Below the pieces are notes generated by a model. The model was not told the origin of the DNA. It did no database searches and saw only the letters and a list, made by a program, of their open reading frames with translations. From Treponema sp. (GTDB lineage Bacteria > Spirochaetota > Spirochaetia > Treponematales > Treponemataceae), in assembly GCA_016281495.1 (NCBI GenBank), contig JAEEIU010000055.1, positions 1 through 64,000 of the forward strand: DNA of 64,000 nt, written 5' to 3'. Below, piece after piece: positions 49,255 to 59,902 of the stretch. Every line of letters starts with the position of its first letter. Positions within the stretch are counted from its first letter, which is position 1. A program made the translations under genes and the position numbers.

Positions 49255-52200
49255 TTATATACTTAAATCAATAATTATTCCAGTCTTTTGTTTCATTTTT
49301 GCAGAAATCATTTCTTCCGCACAAAGAATCACCGTTCTGCACCAATCGGGGCGTTTTCTGGCATTTTTGGAATATCTTGCGGCGGCCTTAAGCAAATCTT
49401 CCCTGTTCATGCCCAAAAGCCATTCCACCCGCTTTTCCTTGTCCCTGCCTTTAATTCCGCTGATTTCCCTTAAAAATCCTATTGTTCCCCGTCCTGCAGG
49501 CGTTTTAGGGCTTACCTCATCCGAATAGCACCCAATTATCGACTTTTCCACCGTATCCTCGTCATATTCCCTGTCCTTGAGCTCCTCAAGGGTATTGTAG
49601 AACTGCTCAAGCGATTCATAAGGCTTTGGATCCCTGTATGTGGAGAATTTTGAAAAGCTTGCATCCGAAACCTCAGAAAAATAAACACCGTAAGCACCGC
49701 CGGACATCCTTATCTTGTTCCATAGCTCTGTATTGGACACGGAATGAGTGAAAACCATATCCTGTATGCATCCCCTGGTACCAAACTGCATGCTTGGCAA
49801 AATTGAGCATACATAGCCCACAGTGCCCGGAATGGGAATAACCTCATCAACAAAAAGCGTGTCTCCAGGCTTTCTCCCTGACTTTAGCTTTTGGCCCGGT
49901 AGCTTCACAAGCGAATAGAACTCGCTGTCCCTGCTCTGCCTTTTCTCCTGAACCGGAATTGCCTTTATTTTCTGCAGAAATTCCGGAAGCATTTTTCTGG
50001 CCCCTGCTATCTCCCCGGCATTTCCCGTAACATGAACCAGGACACCGCATTTCTTTATCTTCCTGAACAGCGTCCTCAGCTTTTTGGATAGCAGATTCAT
50101 GTCCATCTGCATCATCCTGGACGAGGTATAAATTGAAGAAAGCCCCTCCCAGATTTCGGTTACTGCATAATGACGGTTAACATGACACAAGGTCCTGTAG
50201 GAGGCAAAATGCTGCGCATAGGGGGCTATAACGGAATTAAGCGTATTGTACTGGGCATAAACCAGATCCTTGAGCCTTACAGTATCAGAAAAATCCGTCT
50301 GGTTAAGGCAATCTGCCACCAGGTCAAAGGCCTTGTCCAAAAGCTCCTCGATTACCTTGAATTCAAGTATGAACCAGTCACGTCCTACATATCTTTTGGC
50401 CTGAATGCCCTTATCAGTCTTTCCTGGTATTGGCGAGGTACGGACATAAGCCACTATGCTGCCTGTTATCTGATCGCTTAAGGAAAGTGCCTTGTCCCAT
50501 GAAAGCTTTCCCCAACCAACTTGGGTAAGCCATTCTGAAAGCGGTGACATGAGCGGATAATCTTTTGGTGACAGGCAGTCAACCGGGAATGCTATCTTTA
50601 CATAAACAATGCCGTTTGTTTCCTCTTTATTTGAAAGAAAATCTATTCCGGAGATAATGCTGTGTTTTGTCTTTATTGTGTCCTTGTACAAATCCAGTTC
50701 TGATTTTGATATCCTGGGAACACAGTCCTTTTCCTCTTGTGTAAGCTCCTTTTCCTGAGCCTTATGCATTTTTTCAAGAAGAGATTTTGCCTTTTCCTCA
50801 CCCAGTTCCTTTAGCTTTTGCTCAATATTCTGCCTTTCTTTTTCACTTCTTTCTTTTGACCATTTTGCAGAAGGAGTAACTGTCACCGTTGAGCAATTTT
50901 TGTTGTCCAGGAAATATTCATTTATAAGGCCAGAGATGCATTTTGGATTTGACTGAATCTTTTTTTTGAGTTTTTCCGTTTCGCTCCTGAACAAAATCAA
51001 GTCCCATGGATTTCCACCATACCTCCAGGAACGAAGCACACGCCTCAATAACGTAAGCGAATATGGTCCTCCAAAGCGGCATTTTTCCCTGTTTGAAACC
51101 TCAAACCGCATGAAAATTCTGTCAAGTTCAGAAGGTTCAATTCCGTTCTTACTTATATCCGTCAGTGTATCATAAATCACCTTGCGTACTTTTCCGGCAT
51201 TTTTCTTTTCAACACCACGAAGCCCACAGCACACAGAGCAGGACTCCTGAGAAAGCAATGTGCCTGTTTGCGGAGCAATATCTTCGCCCAGTTTGGAAGC
51301 CATAAGGTTCTTAAGGATTGGGGCTCCGTCGTTTCCCCACAATAGATGGTTAAGGAATAAGAGTTCCATTTCCATCTCGCTTCTGGATTTTTTTCCGTTC
51401 GGTATTTTCCAGATGCATGCGACCGTACTCTTTTTTTCTTTTCCATCGGCAGGTCCATAGGTTTGAACCTTGCCTTGTATTTTTGCATTTGGATCCGGTT
51501 TGGGATATACTGCTTTGTGACCGCATCTTTTTATCTTGGAAAGAATGTTCTTTTCAAGGAAATCCAATTGTTCCTGTGTGGGAATGTTTCCATAAAGAAA
51601 TACAAAACAGTTTGCGGCGCAATAATATTTTTTGTGATATGAACAAAAATCCCTGTACGTCAGCGAAGAAATCTCAAGGGGATCTCCGCCTGATTCATGG
51701 ACATATTGGGTTCCGACATCCACGACTTTTTCTATCTCGTTGGCGGCCACACTCTCGTATGAGGAAAAAACACCCTTCATCTCGTTGTAGACAACACCCT
51801 GAATTGAAGGATTTCCTTTTGAATCAAATTCCAGATGATTGCATTCCTGCAAAAAAATTTCGGGTTTTAAAAGCGGAAAAAAAACTGCATCGGCATAGAC
51901 CGACATCAAGTTAAAGTAATCGGCACGAACCGTAGAACTGGCAGGATAAACGGTATGATCGCTTGCAGTATAGGCATTCAAATAAGTGTTTACGCTTTGG
52001 TTTTCCAGCCTGATGAACGCATCCCTTACAGGATATTTGTTTGAACCGCACAAAACGCTGTGTTCAAGAACATGGGCAACCCCAGTACTGTTGAATGTCG
52101 GTGTCTTGAATGCAAAGGCAAAAAGATTTTCTTCGTCGTCGGTTAAAAGATGAAAGACTTCAAGGCCCGTCTTTTCATGGCGAAGATACAGTCCCTTAGC

Positions 52201-52269
52201 GGCACAGTCTTCCACATCAACAACATCTAAAACCCTGAATCCCTTGTATTGCTCACCTTTGGTCATCAT
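49255..52269 (-). CDS. M16C (presequence-protease-type) zinc metallopeptidase
   Basis: A 1004-residue peptidase. The inverted zinc motif HVLEH is at residues 66-70 with the distal Glu in VVYNEMKGVFSSYES, as in PreP/falcilysin. Two halves joined by a charged helical linker (about 480-540, EKERQNIEQKLKELGEEKAK) form the closed chamber typical of the subfamily; length matches. It degrades oligopeptides. No signal peptide, so it should be cytoplasmic. The start overlaps the fliG-like stop by 4 bp. Confidence 0.9.
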   Translation of the reverse strand: MMTKGEQYKGFRVLDVVDVEDCAAKGLYLRHEKTGLEVFHLLTDDEENLFAFAFKTPTFNSTGVAHVLEHSVLCGSNKYPVRDAFIRLENQSVNTYLNAYTASDHTVYPASSTVRADYFNLMSVYADAVFFPLLKPEIFLQECNHLEFDSKGNPSIQGVVYNEMKGVFSSYESVAANEIEKVVDVGTQYVHESGGDPLEISSLTYRDFCSYHKKYYCAANCFVFLYGNIPTQEQLDFLEKNILSKIKRCGHKAVYPKPDPNAKIQGKVQTYGPADGKEKKSTVACIWKIPNGKKSRSEMEMELLFLNHLLWGNDGAPILKNLMASKLGEDIAPQTGTLLSQESCSVCCGLRGVEKKNAGKVRKVIYDTLTDISKNGIEPSELDRIFMRFEVSNREKCRFGGPYSLTLLRRVLRSWRYGGNPWDLILFRSETEKLKKKIQSNPKCISGLINEYFLDNKNCSTVTVTPSAKWSKERSEKERQNIEQKLKELGEEKAKSLLEKMHKAQEKELTQEEKDCVPRISKSELDLYKDTIKTKHSIISGIDFLSNKEETNGIVYVKIAFPVDCLSPKDYPLMSPLSEWLTQVGWGKLSWDKALSLSDQITGSIVAYVRTSPIPGKTDKGIQAKRYVGRDWFILEFKVIEELLDKAFDLVADCLNQTDFSDTVRLKDLVYAQYNTLNSVIAPYAQHFASYRTLCHVNRHYAVTEIWEGLSSIYTSSRMMQMDMNLLSKKLRTLFRKIKKCGVLVHVTGNAGEIAGARKMLPEFLQKIKAIPVQEKRQSRDSEFYSLVKLPGQKLKSGRKPGDTLFVDEVIPIPGTVGYVCSILPSMQFGTRGCIQDMVFTHSVSNTELWNKIRMSGGAYGVYFSEVSDASFSKFSTYRDPKPYESLEQFYNTLEELKDREYDEDTVEKSIIGCYSDEVSPKTPAGRGTIGFLREISGIKGRDKEKRVEWLLGMNREDLLKAAARYSKNARKRPDWCRTVILCAEEMISAKMKQKTGIIIDLSI

Positions 52270-53888
52270 ACATATATTTCCCCGTCATCACGACCCTTTA
52301 CCATAAGTTCTCCGCTTTCCCATGCACGGCGCAAGTCTGAGTAAAACTGAGATGTAATTCTTTCGCTGTCAGCCTTTAGCACATGCTCGTGGAAAGACTC
52401 TTCCTCAAGTATTGTAGTGGATCGGTGAACGGAAACATTTTCCAGTATTTTCTTACGGAAGTTTTCGCTTTTACCGCGTATAAGAATTGAAATATCCTTG
52501 TCGTTCATCTCATGAAGCTTGTTCTGAAGGTAACGGTTGTCACAGCCCAGAACGTCTTCTTCTGTAAACAGCCTCTTACGCAAATCTGCACCAAGCTCGG
52601 GATCCTGCTCGCTAAGATTGCCGAGTATCTGATATTCCGCAGTGGGATCCATACGTCGCAGAATCTGTGCAAGGACATTTCTTCCGTCCATGTTCTGAGA
52701 GTTTTCTGTATTCTGTGTAAGAAGTTTTTCGTGAAGGCTTTTGTCTATCTGCTCCATCACAGACGGTGCCACAGGCTTCATCTTTGCAAGACGGAGTACA
52801 ACCTCGCTTTTGTCCTTTTCATCCATTGCATTGATTACAGCGGCAGCTTTTTTTGGTTCCACCTGAGAAAGTACCAGTGCCTGAACTGCAATGCTTTCTC
52901 CACCAAGAAGAATGCTTATGCGCTCTGCATTTGCGTCCTCAAGATATTCAAACGGTTTTCCAGACGGATACTTTACGGATTTTTTAAGGACTTCTTCGGC
53001 TTTCTCGCTTCCGTATGCCTTTGTCAGAATTGTCCTTGCTGTGTCAACACCACCGTCCTCTCTGGCTTTTGTCAAAAGGGACTCAAATTCTGCAAGTACG
53101 GCCTGAGCTTCCTCCGGTGGAACAGAACGGATTGATGCAATCTCTGGAATAATCTTTTCTGTCTGCTCTTCGGTAAGGTGAGGCATGATTTTGGCGGCCT
53201 CGTCGATTCCGATAACAACCATGAACTTGGCTACACGGCGGTAAATGCTTTCCTTTTCTCCAGGCTTAGGCTCTTTTACGGGAACCTTTATCAATGCACC
53301 TGAAGTAAGCTTGTCTGTAGCCGCTTTTACGTCTTCCTTGGTTGTCTTATTTTTGTGGAACCACGCGCCCGTTTTTGCAGCCCTCTTTGCCTCGTCACGG
53401 ATTTTAAAATCTTCTGTTGTGGGAACGTCACTTCCCTTGGCTAGATTTTTTCTTGTTGAATAAAGGGATTCATCCTGATGAGTCTTGTTCTCTACAGGAG
53501 GCTGGTTTTTATTCTCTACTGATTTTTTTATCTCTGATGCAATTGTAGGACGATCGTCATTTTTTTCTGTCGGAATAATGTCGTCCAGCTTGCGGTTGAT
53601 TTTTTCAAATACGGGAGCACGGACCAAAGGCTCTGTTCCCGGCTTTGAATTATGGCGTATCTCTCGTGACACGCTTTTTGCTTTTGATTCTGATGAGATC
53701 TGAACATATTCTGAATCGTAAGAACTGGAAGAGGATGATTCTGAATCCTTGGATCCGTAACCATCACTCTGACCGCCTTTTTCTTCAGGGACAAAAGGTT
53801 CCGCCGCTTCGGATGATTCTTCTTCCGGTGGTTTTGGCGGTCCCTTTACTTTATTGTAGGCATTAAGTCTATAACTGTCTAAATTCAT
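52266..53888 (-). CDS. fliG1: FliG paralog (FliG1-type) with long disordered N-terminal extension
   Basis: A 540-residue protein. Residues 1-210 are low complexity and charged, with a Ser run at 50-56. Residues about 215-540 follow FliG from end to end: IYRRVAKFMVVIGIDEAAKI, IRSVPPEEAQAVLAEFESLL, DTARTILTKAYGSEKAEEVL, PFEYLEDANAERISILLGGE, then the C-terminal torque domain (DNRYLQNKLHEMNDKDISIL, NVSVHRSTTILEEE). The FliM-binding EHPQ motif is replaced by GGESIAVQ. Spirochaetes have two FliG proteins, and this divergent copy fits FliG1, not the main rotor FliG2. It lies directly after oadB, not in a flagellar operon. Confidence 0.75.
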   Translation of the reverse strand: MNLDSYRLNAYNKVKGPPKPPEEESSEAAEPFVPEEKGGQSDGYGSKDSESSSSSSYDSEYVQISSESKAKSVSREIRHNSKPGTEPLVRAPVFEKINRKLDDIIPTEKNDDRPTIASEIKKSVENKNQPPVENKTHQDESLYSTRKNLAKGSDVPTTEDFKIRDEAKRAAKTGAWFHKNKTTKEDVKAATDKLTSGALIKVPVKEPKPGEKESIYRRVAKFMVVIGIDEAAKIMPHLTEEQTEKIIPEIASIRSVPPEEAQAVLAEFESLLTKAREDGGVDTARTILTKAYGSEKAEEVLKKSVKYPSGKPFEYLEDANAERISILLGGESIAVQALVLSQVEPKKAAAVINAMDEKDKSEVVLRLAKMKPVAPSVMEQIDKSLHEKLLTQNTENSQNMDGRNVLAQILRRMDPTAEYQILGNLSEQDPELGADLRKRLFTEEDVLGCDNRYLQNKLHEMNDKDISILIRGKSENFRKKILENVSVHRSTTILEEESFHEHVLKADSERITSQFYSDLRRAWESGELMVKGRDDGEIYV

Positions 53889-53907
53889 ATCCCTTCTTTA
53901 TTTCTTT

Positions 53908-55344
53908 TTATCCGAAAGTCGCAATAAATACACCCGCTGCAATTGCGGTTCCGATAACACCGGAAACATTTGGTCCCATGGCATTCATCAGAAGGAAGTT
54001 TGAAGGATCAGCTTCCTGTCCCACTTTGTTTGAAACACGGGCTGCCATTGGAACTGCAGATACACCGGCAGAACCAATAAGCGGATTTATCTTCTTATCC
54101 TTTGGCAGGAACACATTCATGAGTTTTGCCATAAGGACACCGGTTGCGGTTGCCACACAGAATGCGACAAGGCCCAAAACGATGATTCCGACTGACTTAC
54201 CGTTGATGATTTTTTCTGGAGTCATCTGGCTTCCGACACCAAGGGAAAGAAGGATTGAAACAATGTTCATAAGCTCATTTTCAACTGTCTTTGAAAGGCG
54301 TGTAACACATCCAACTTCTTTGATAAAGTTACCGAATGCAAGCATACCGATAAGTGGAGCGGCAGGCGGCAACAGTAAAATCGTAAGTACCAGAAGCATC
54401 ATCGGGAACAAAATGCGCTCGCTTTTGCTTACAGGCCTCAGCTGATCCATGTGAATAAGGCGTTCCTTCTTTGTTGTAAGAGCCTTCATGATCGGAGGCT
54501 GAATCATTGGAACGAGTGCCATGTATGAGTAAGCGGCAACTGCAATTACTGCCATCAATTCAGGGGCAAGCTTTGCAGATACGTAAATTGAAGTAGGACC
54601 GTCCGCACCACCGATGATTGCGATTGCACATGCCTGAAGCAGATTGTAGTCCGTGTTGAGTCCAGGAATCAGGTTCATCAGCGAAACACCGAAGAGTGTA
54701 AAGAATACGCCGAACTGTGCCGCACCACCAAGAAGTGCCATCTTTGGATTTGCAATAAGGGGACCGAAGTCTGTCATTGCACCGATACCCATAAAGATGA
54801 GCATCGGGAAGAATTCGTTTCCAACACCAGCCTTATAGATGATGTGGAGCATACCGTCAGGACCGTCGCCCATACCGGCACCCATGATGTTTACGAGTAT
54901 TGTACCGAATCCGATTGGAATCAAAAGCAGAGGCTCAAATCCCTTGGCAGCACCAAGATATACGATTAAGAAACCAACTGCAATCATTATAAGATACTGC
55001 CAGCCCGGAGCCTTTTCGTCACCAAAGGAACTTGCTGCCATAGCAGCTTCTTCCCTGGCTTTCTCAGCTTTCTCTACGGCAATTTCTTCAGCAGTCTCCT
55101 GGTGGATCATCTTGTAGATTCCGGTTGACTTACCGATGTTCGTAAGGAACTTCTTTACGGAAACGTTTTTTGAAGTTCCCCAGTTTTCAGTTCCCTTGAT
55201 TACATGCTCAAGACCCGTTTTATTCTCCGGGGTTTTGTCCTGGGCAAGTACATTTGTTGACAATGAGAGCACACATGCGATTGCAAGAATCACTCCCATA
55301 ATCAAAGCGATTTTTTTATTATTCTCAGTCTTAGAAAAAGGCAT
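53908..55344 (-). CDS. oadB: Oxaloacetate decarboxylase beta subunit (Na+ pump)
   Basis: A 478-residue integral membrane subunit of the Na+-translocating decarboxylase. It carries about ten hydrophobic segments. The family signatures are [53 protein letters not shown] and [20 protein letters not shown]. An N-terminal extension of about 110 residues, with its own signal-like helix ([22 protein letters not shown]), precedes the standard subunit. It couples carboxybiotin decarboxylation to Na+ export. Ribosome site AAGGA; 20 bp after oadA. Confidence 0.93.
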   Translation of the reverse strand: MPFSKTENNKKIALIMGVILAIACVLSLSTNVLAQDKTPENKTGLEHVIKGTENWGTSKNVSVKKFLTNIGKSTGIYKMIHQETAEEIAVEKAEKAREEAAMAASSFGDEKAPGWQYLIMIAVGFLIVYLGAAKGFEPLLLIPIGFGTILVNIMGAGMGDGPDGMLHIIYKAGVGNEFFPMLIFMGIGAMTDFGPLIANPKMALLGGAAQFGVFFTLFGVSLMNLIPGLNTDYNLLQACAIAIIGGADGPTSIYVSAKLAPELMAVIAVAAYSYMALVPMIQPPIMKALTTKKERLIHMDQLRPVSKSERILFPMMLLVLTILLLPPAAPLIGMLAFGNFIKEVGCVTRLSKTVENELMNIVSILLSLGVGSQMTPEKIINGKSVGIIVLGLVAFCVATATGVLMAKLMNVFLPKDKKINPLIGSAGVSAVPMAARVSNKVGQEADPSNFLLMNAMGPNVSGVIGTAIAAGVFIATFG

Positions 55345-55364
55345 TCTTCTATCCTTATAATTTA

Positions 55365-57425
55365 TTACTGTATTTCTGCAACAAGCTGACCGTTTGTAAG
55401 CTGGCTTCCAACTGCGGCAACAAAGTGAACTTTACCGGCGGCACCGGCCTTGATTTCAAGTTCCATCTTCATTGATTCAATTACAATAACAGTGTCATTT
55501 GCACCTACAGTCGCACCTTCAGATACTGCAGTACGGAGGAACACACCGGCAACTGGAGCCTTTACGGGTTTTCCACCGGCAGGAGCGGCTGCTGGGGCTG
55601 GTGCAGGAGCGGCTGGAGATGGAGCAACGGCAGCAGGGGCAACCACTACTCCACCGATTGTAGCAAGAACCTGACCGTTTGTAATCTGTGTTCCTGTTGG
55701 AACTGAATATGTGATTGTACCTGCTTCTGGAGACTTTACTTCAAGCTCCATCTTCATGGATTCAATGATGATTACTGTCTGTCCCTTTTCAACTTTTGTT
55801 CCGTTTGAGAAGCACTGCTTGAGGAGGGTACCGGCAACTGGAGCCTTAACCTCTGCACCACCGGTTGCAACAGGAGCAGCGGCGGCAACTGGGGCGGCAC
55901 CTGCAGGACCAAATGAAACATTGTATGCGGTACCATTTACGTTTACGCTCATTGTGTCACCGGCAGGTCCTGTAGTTACGTTGTATGCGCTTCCGTTTAC
56001 TGTAACTGTATAGCTTCCGCCATTTCCTGACTTTGCGGCAGGAGCTGGTTTTGCGGCGAATGTAGCCTTTGCATCAACCGGTCCTTTTGCCCTTTCCTTA
56101 AAGAACTTTGGAGCAACATTCGGGAACATTGCATATGTAAGTACGTCTTCGTCAGTTCCGTCACCACCGGCAGCCTTTGCCTCCTGAACCATCTTGTCCC
56201 ATTCATAGGGAATCTCATCGGCAGGGCGGCAGGTCATAACCTTTTCCATGCCATTCTGTTCAAGAGCCTTCTTTACGAGATCCGGATTTGCATCTGCAGG
56301 AAGCTTTCCGAATTTACCTGTAATGAGGTTGCGGAAATCCTGTGTCATGTTCTTGTAAGGCCCCATAAGGACGTTCATTACAGCCTGGGTTCCAACAATC
56401 TGAGATGTCGGTGTTACAAGTGGAACATATCCTGCATCCTTGTGAACCTTTGGAAGCTCAGCAAGAACTGCATCCATCTTGTCTCCTGCACCCTGTTCCT
56501 TAAGCTGTGACTCAAGGTTAGAAAGCATTCCACCAGGGACCTGGCTCAAAAGAATGCGTGTATCTGCTCCAAGGAATTTTGATTCAAGCGAAGAATAGTG
56601 TGAGCGTACCTCACGGAAATATGCGGCGATCTCAAGAAGTGCCTTGGTGTCAAGACCTGTATCCAGAGGAGAACCCTTGAGCATCTCTACGATTGTTTCT
56701 GTAGGAGAATGGCTTGTTCCCATTGACATTGAGGAGATTGCCGTATCAAGAACATCTGCACCGGCTTCTGCGGCCTTGAGTTCTGTTGCAACGGAAAGAC
56801 CTGTTGTTGAGTGGGTATGAACTTCAACCGGAAGATCACACGCGGTCTTGATTGCCTTTACAAGCTCGTAAGCGTCATAAGGCTTTAGGAGTCCTGACAT
56901 GTCCTTGATACAGATTGAGTCAGCACCGAATTCTGCGTATGTTTTTGCAAGTTCTGCATATTTCTCGATTGTGTGGAAAGGTGTTACGGCATAGGAAATT
57001 GCCATCTGAACATGCTTTCCTGTCGTTTTGGCGGCTTTTGTCGCACGCTCCATATTGCGGGGGTCATTGCATGCGTCAAAAATGCGGAATACATCGATAC
57101 CGTTCTTTGCGGCGGCCTCTACGAATTTATCTACAACATCGTCTGCGTAATGGCGGTACCCCAAAAGGTTCTGGGCACGCAAAAGCATCATGATCTTGTT
57201 GTTGGGAAGTGCGGCATGAAGCTTGCGGAGCCTTTCCCAAGGATCTTCGTTCAAAAAGCGGATGCAGGAGTCGAATGTAGCTCCACCCCATCCTTCCACG
57301 GCCCAATAGCCGATTTTGTCAATCATACCACAAGCAGGAAGCATGTCTGCTGTAGTCATACGAGTTGCATGAAGTGACTGATGTGCGTCACGTAAAACCA
57401 GTTCGGTAATTCCAACCTTAGCCAT
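55365..57425 (-). CDS. oadA: Oxaloacetate decarboxylase alpha subunit with two biotinyl domains
   Basis: A 686-residue carboxyltransferase subunit. The TIM-barrel domain has [62 protein letters not shown] and EVHTHSTTG, with metal and carboxylate ligands intact. The PYC/OadA conserved domain follows to about residue 450. Two copies of a short strand motif ([16 protein letters not shown] and [16 protein letters not shown]) come next, then two complete biotinyl domains, each with ESMKMELE: biotin-accepting Lys558 and Lys653. An Ala/Pro hinge separates them. Most alpha subunits have one biotinyl domain. Confidence 0.93.
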   Translation of the reverse strand: MAKVGITELVLRDAHQSLHATRMTTADMLPACGMIDKIGYWAVEGWGGATFDSCIRFLNEDPWERLRKLHAALPNNKIMMLLRAQNLLGYRHYADDVVDKFVEAAAKNGIDVFRIFDACNDPRNMERATKAAKTTGKHVQMAISYAVTPFHTIEKYAELAKTYAEFGADSICIKDMSGLLKPYDAYELVKAIKTACDLPVEVHTHSTTGLSVATELKAAEAGADVLDTAISSMSMGTSHSPTETIVEMLKGSPLDTGLDTKALLEIAAYFREVRSHYSSLESKFLGADTRILLSQVPGGMLSNLESQLKEQGAGDKMDAVLAELPKVHKDAGYVPLVTPTSQIVGTQAVMNVLMGPYKNMTQDFRNLITGKFGKLPADANPDLVKKALEQNGMEKVMTCRPADEIPYEWDKMVQEAKAAGGDGTDEDVLTYAMFPNVAPKFFKERAKGPVDAKATFAAKPAPAAKSGNGGSYTVTVNGSAYNVTTGPAGDTMSVNVNGTAYNVSFGPAGAAPVAAAAPVATGGAEVKAPVAGTLLKQCFSNGTKVEKGQTVIIIESMKMELEVKSPEAGTITYSVPTGTQITNGQVLATIGGVVVAPAAVAPSPAAPAPAPAAAPAGGKPVKAPVAGVFLRTAVSEGATVGANDTVIVIESMKMELEIKAGAAGKVHFVAAVGSQLTNGQLVAEIQ

Positions 57426-57457
57426 AATTTATAACCTCAATTTCTTTTAATACAGAT

Positions 57458-57706
57458 TTACAAAGATTCTTTTTCATGAATTGCAGCGGCAATTGCGGCA
57501 ACAACCGCACCATTGTCTGCACTGGATGCCTGGACGGGAGCGGCAGAAGCAGCTTTTTCCTCATCTTTCTTGTCCCATTTAAAGGCATGAACGACGGCAT
57601 GAAGCAGTCCCATAAAACATATCATTATTATTATAAAGGTGAACACTACACCCATTCCAAGCAGAGTCAGTATTCCACTTTGACTCAGCATATCAGAAAC
57701 AGTCAT
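57458..57706 (-). CDS. oadG: Oxaloacetate decarboxylase gamma subunit
   Basis: An 82-residue subunit with one membrane helix (GILTLLGMGVVFTFIIIMICFMGLLHAV) and a polar Ala-rich cytoplasmic tail, the normal architecture of OadG, which holds alpha and beta together and stimulates the reaction. AGGAGG-like site GGAGG lies 6 nt before the ATG. First gene of the leftward oadGAB operon, 32 bp before oadA. Confidence 0.88.
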   Translation of the reverse strand: MTVSDMLSQSGILTLLGMGVVFTFIIIMICFMGLLHAVVHAFKWDKKDEEKAASAAPVQASSADNGAVVAAIAAAIHEKESL

Positions 57707-57742
57707 GATTTTCCTCCACAGAAAAACTTTTTTTCCTGCTAG

Positions 57743-57771
57743 ATTATAAAGAAATTCAGCCTTTTGTACAA
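57743..57771 (-). promoter_or_regulatory. Promoter of oadGAB operon
   Basis: Minus strand: TTGTAC (57766-57771), 17-bp spacer, TATAAT (57743-57748). A leader of about 30 nt includes GGAGG. Transcription may continue through fliG1, the M16C peptidase and the two small genes to 47717. Confidence 0.65.
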
Positions 57772-57838
57772 GCGAGTTTACAGAAATATTTTATAAGATT
57801 GTGTTTCAAAAACGGTTAAATTGACTGGTCAAAATGAC

Positions 57839-59086
57839 TTAAAAATTCAACAGGCGCTGCCCCGTTTTATCGGAATTGAATGCGTCAAAGAGCATGAATG
57901 CGTCCATTCCGTTTATCTTCGTGCCAAAGGGATATGCCTTCAGGAGGTTCATGCGGCCGTCTTCCAGCTGTTTGCTTGTAATTCCATAGCGTATGGATGC
58001 ATCGGCTTCAAGAAGGGCGGAATAATGGTCTGCAAGGCGTACCAGGGCACCGTCTACGGGATTAAACTCATCACTGTTATATTTTTCGTTCAGCTCCTCG
58101 AACTTTACGTGAACCGTTTTGTTGTCTTTCCTGATTCTGTTCTGGAATTCGTCGCTTGTAAAGTACAGGATTTCGTCAAGATAGAAGTCCTCCATAAAGG
58201 GAACAAGTTCCTGGGCTACAATCTTGTCCTCGATTTTCTTTACGATGGATGGAAGTCCGTGGGTTGCCTGCTTTACGGGAGATATGATGTCCCTTGTGAC
58301 GGCCTCCGGGAGGTCGTGGAACAATGCAGAGAAAAAGTTATTGTACAGGCGCTTTCCACAAACCTTTGTGCCGCCCTCATGCATGAAAAGAAGCGTCAGT
58401 ATCGCGGTAAAAAAACAGTGTCCCAGAACCGAAGTCCTTGGAACGCGTGGAGTCTGGTTCCATCTTGTCTGGAAACGGAGCTGCTCTATCCTCAAAAGGA
58501 AATCGTAGGGCTTTTGCTTTGTCATGAGCATCTGGAGCCCCTTTAAGTCCAACAGGGACTGCAGGTCTGCATTTACTTCCTTCTTGATTTTCTCAAGGCG
58601 GGTTTCCTCGTTTACCATGCTTATCATCTCCAGCTCACGCATGGTCGAATATTTGTGCGCCGCCCTGAACACCCTTGCGGTCTGTTCCTGTCCCTGGGAG
58701 AATGGTATGGTACCGGATGTTTTTCCCACATAAAGAGTGAACTTGGAGAAAATGTCCTGGTCCTGAATCAAGTCACGGTATTGTTCCAGAACCCATTCAT
58801 TCAGCTTGATGAATTCCTCCGGGTATTCTTCCTTTATGAGGCGCTGAACTGGGCTTTTTATGTCACATAGGGCAATTTTACGCAGAAGGTCAAAAAGCGA
58901 GGCATAGATCATCCATTCCCAATCGATTGGAATTCCCCTGCTTTCCTCGTATTTTCCGATGATGTATGCCAGAACCATTTTCTCGGCATCCTTGTCCATT
59001 TCAACAAGATCAAAGGGACGCACAAGATCATTCCAGCGCTCGATAGAGAATCCTTCAAATATTTTCAGTGCAAACTGTTTGTTCAT
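57839..59086 (-). CDS. HD-domain (YfbR-like) phosphohydrolase
   Basis: A 415-residue protein. The central HD domain (about 225-400) has SVLGHCFFTAILTLLF (first His), NNFFSALFHDLPEAVTRDII (the His-Asp pair with following Glu, Asp) and GALVRLADHYSALLEA (distal Asp). This arrangement matches YfbR-like nucleotidases. The N-terminal 200 residues are helical and unrelated to known domains. It would hydrolyse a phosphomonoester or nucleotide in the cytoplasm. Leftward, 12 bp after the next gene; end of the recN group. Confidence 0.75.
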   Translation of the reverse strand: MNKQFALKIFEGFSIERWNDLVRPFDLVEMDKDAEKMVLAYIIGKYEESRGIPIDWEWMIYASLFDLLRKIALCDIKSPVQRLIKEEYPEEFIKLNEWVLEQYRDLIQDQDIFSKFTLYVGKTSGTIPFSQGQEQTARVFRAAHKYSTMRELEMISMVNEETRLEKIKKEVNADLQSLLDLKGLQMLMTKQKPYDFLLRIEQLRFQTRWNQTPRVPRTSVLGHCFFTAILTLLFMHEGGTKVCGKRLYNNFFSALFHDLPEAVTRDIISPVKQATHGLPSIVKKIEDKIVAQELVPFMEDFYLDEILYFTSDEFQNRIRKDNKTVHVKFEELNEKYNSDEFNPVDGALVRLADHYSALLEADASIRYGITSKQLEDGRMNLLKAYPFGTKINGMDAFMLFDAFNSDKTGQRLLNF

Positions 59087-59098
59087 GACGCAGGAAAA

Positions 59099-59902
59099 CT
59101 AAGACCGCTTCTGTTGCTTTTGGTCAGCCTCCATCTTTGTTTTCCATACAAGGGCTTTCTTGCGGATTTCCTCTGACTCATCGCTGTCTCCCAGAACCAT
59201 GGCAACACGTCGGAGTGCAATAAGGAAATTGATTGCTATCTGCATGTCTGCCTCAGAGCGGGTTGAAAGCTCATATTTGTCACGGTATTCCATTGAGCTC
59301 TTGTCCAAAAGCTTCCTGATAAGGCGTACAAAAAGAACTGTCGTATCATAAACCGGTGAACTTGGCTCAAAATAATCCTTGCATGCCTGCTTCATGTCCA
59401 CGAAATTCTTTGCGACGGCCGCAAAACGTGCCCTAAGCTCAACAAAGGACCACTTCCATTTGGAATTGTCACCAAGTGCATTGGCCAAAAGATCAATAAG
59501 CAAACCAAGCTTTCTTACCAGATAAAAGCGTTTTTCAATCGGAATGTTGGAAATCTTTTCCAGACGGGGGGTTATTTCGCTGTACGGACAGTCAACCACG
59601 TTGGAGACGACTTCCTCGATATAGATGATTGACTTGTAGATTGTCTTACGTGCCTGATCAAGGGCCTCGTTGTTTTTTGTCTCAAGTATCTGAAGTGAAT
59701 GTGTGTTTATTGAAAGATAGAGTGTTGAGATGTAGATCATCTCCTCTGCAAGCGTAATCTTCTTGTATTCGACGCCAGAGTTGTCCTTTCTAATGGCAGC
59801 CAGCATGTTCTTTTCTTTTTCCTGGCAGGCATTTATTTCCTTTTTGATAGCCTCTGCCTTCTTAGCAAAATCCGCGCGGTTTTCCGAAGTTATATTTGCC
59901 AT
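59099..59902 (-). CDS. Helical protein of unknown function
   Basis: A 267-residue protein, all helical, without signal or membrane segments. Visible stretches: FAKKAEAIKKEINACQEKEK, EMIYISTLYLSINTHSLQIL, LGLLIDLLANALGDNSKWKW and RSEADMQIAINFLIALRRV. The ATG at 59902 is used: GGAGG lies 6-7 nt upstream and the ATG overlaps the recN stop (TGATG). It is therefore coupled to recN. No family recognised. Confidence 0.65.
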   Translation of the reverse strand: MANITSENRADFAKKAEAIKKEINACQEKEKNMLAAIRKDNSGVEYKKITLAEEMIYISTLYLSINTHSLQILETKNNEALDQARKTIYKSIIYIEEVVSNVVDCPYSEITPRLEKISNIPIEKRFYLVRKLGLLIDLLANALGDNSKWKWSFVELRARFAAVAKNFVDMKQACKDYFEPSSPVYDTTVLFVRLIRKLLDKSSMEYRDKYELSTRSEADMQIAINFLIALRRVAMVLGDSDESEEIRKKALVWKTKMEADQKQQKRS

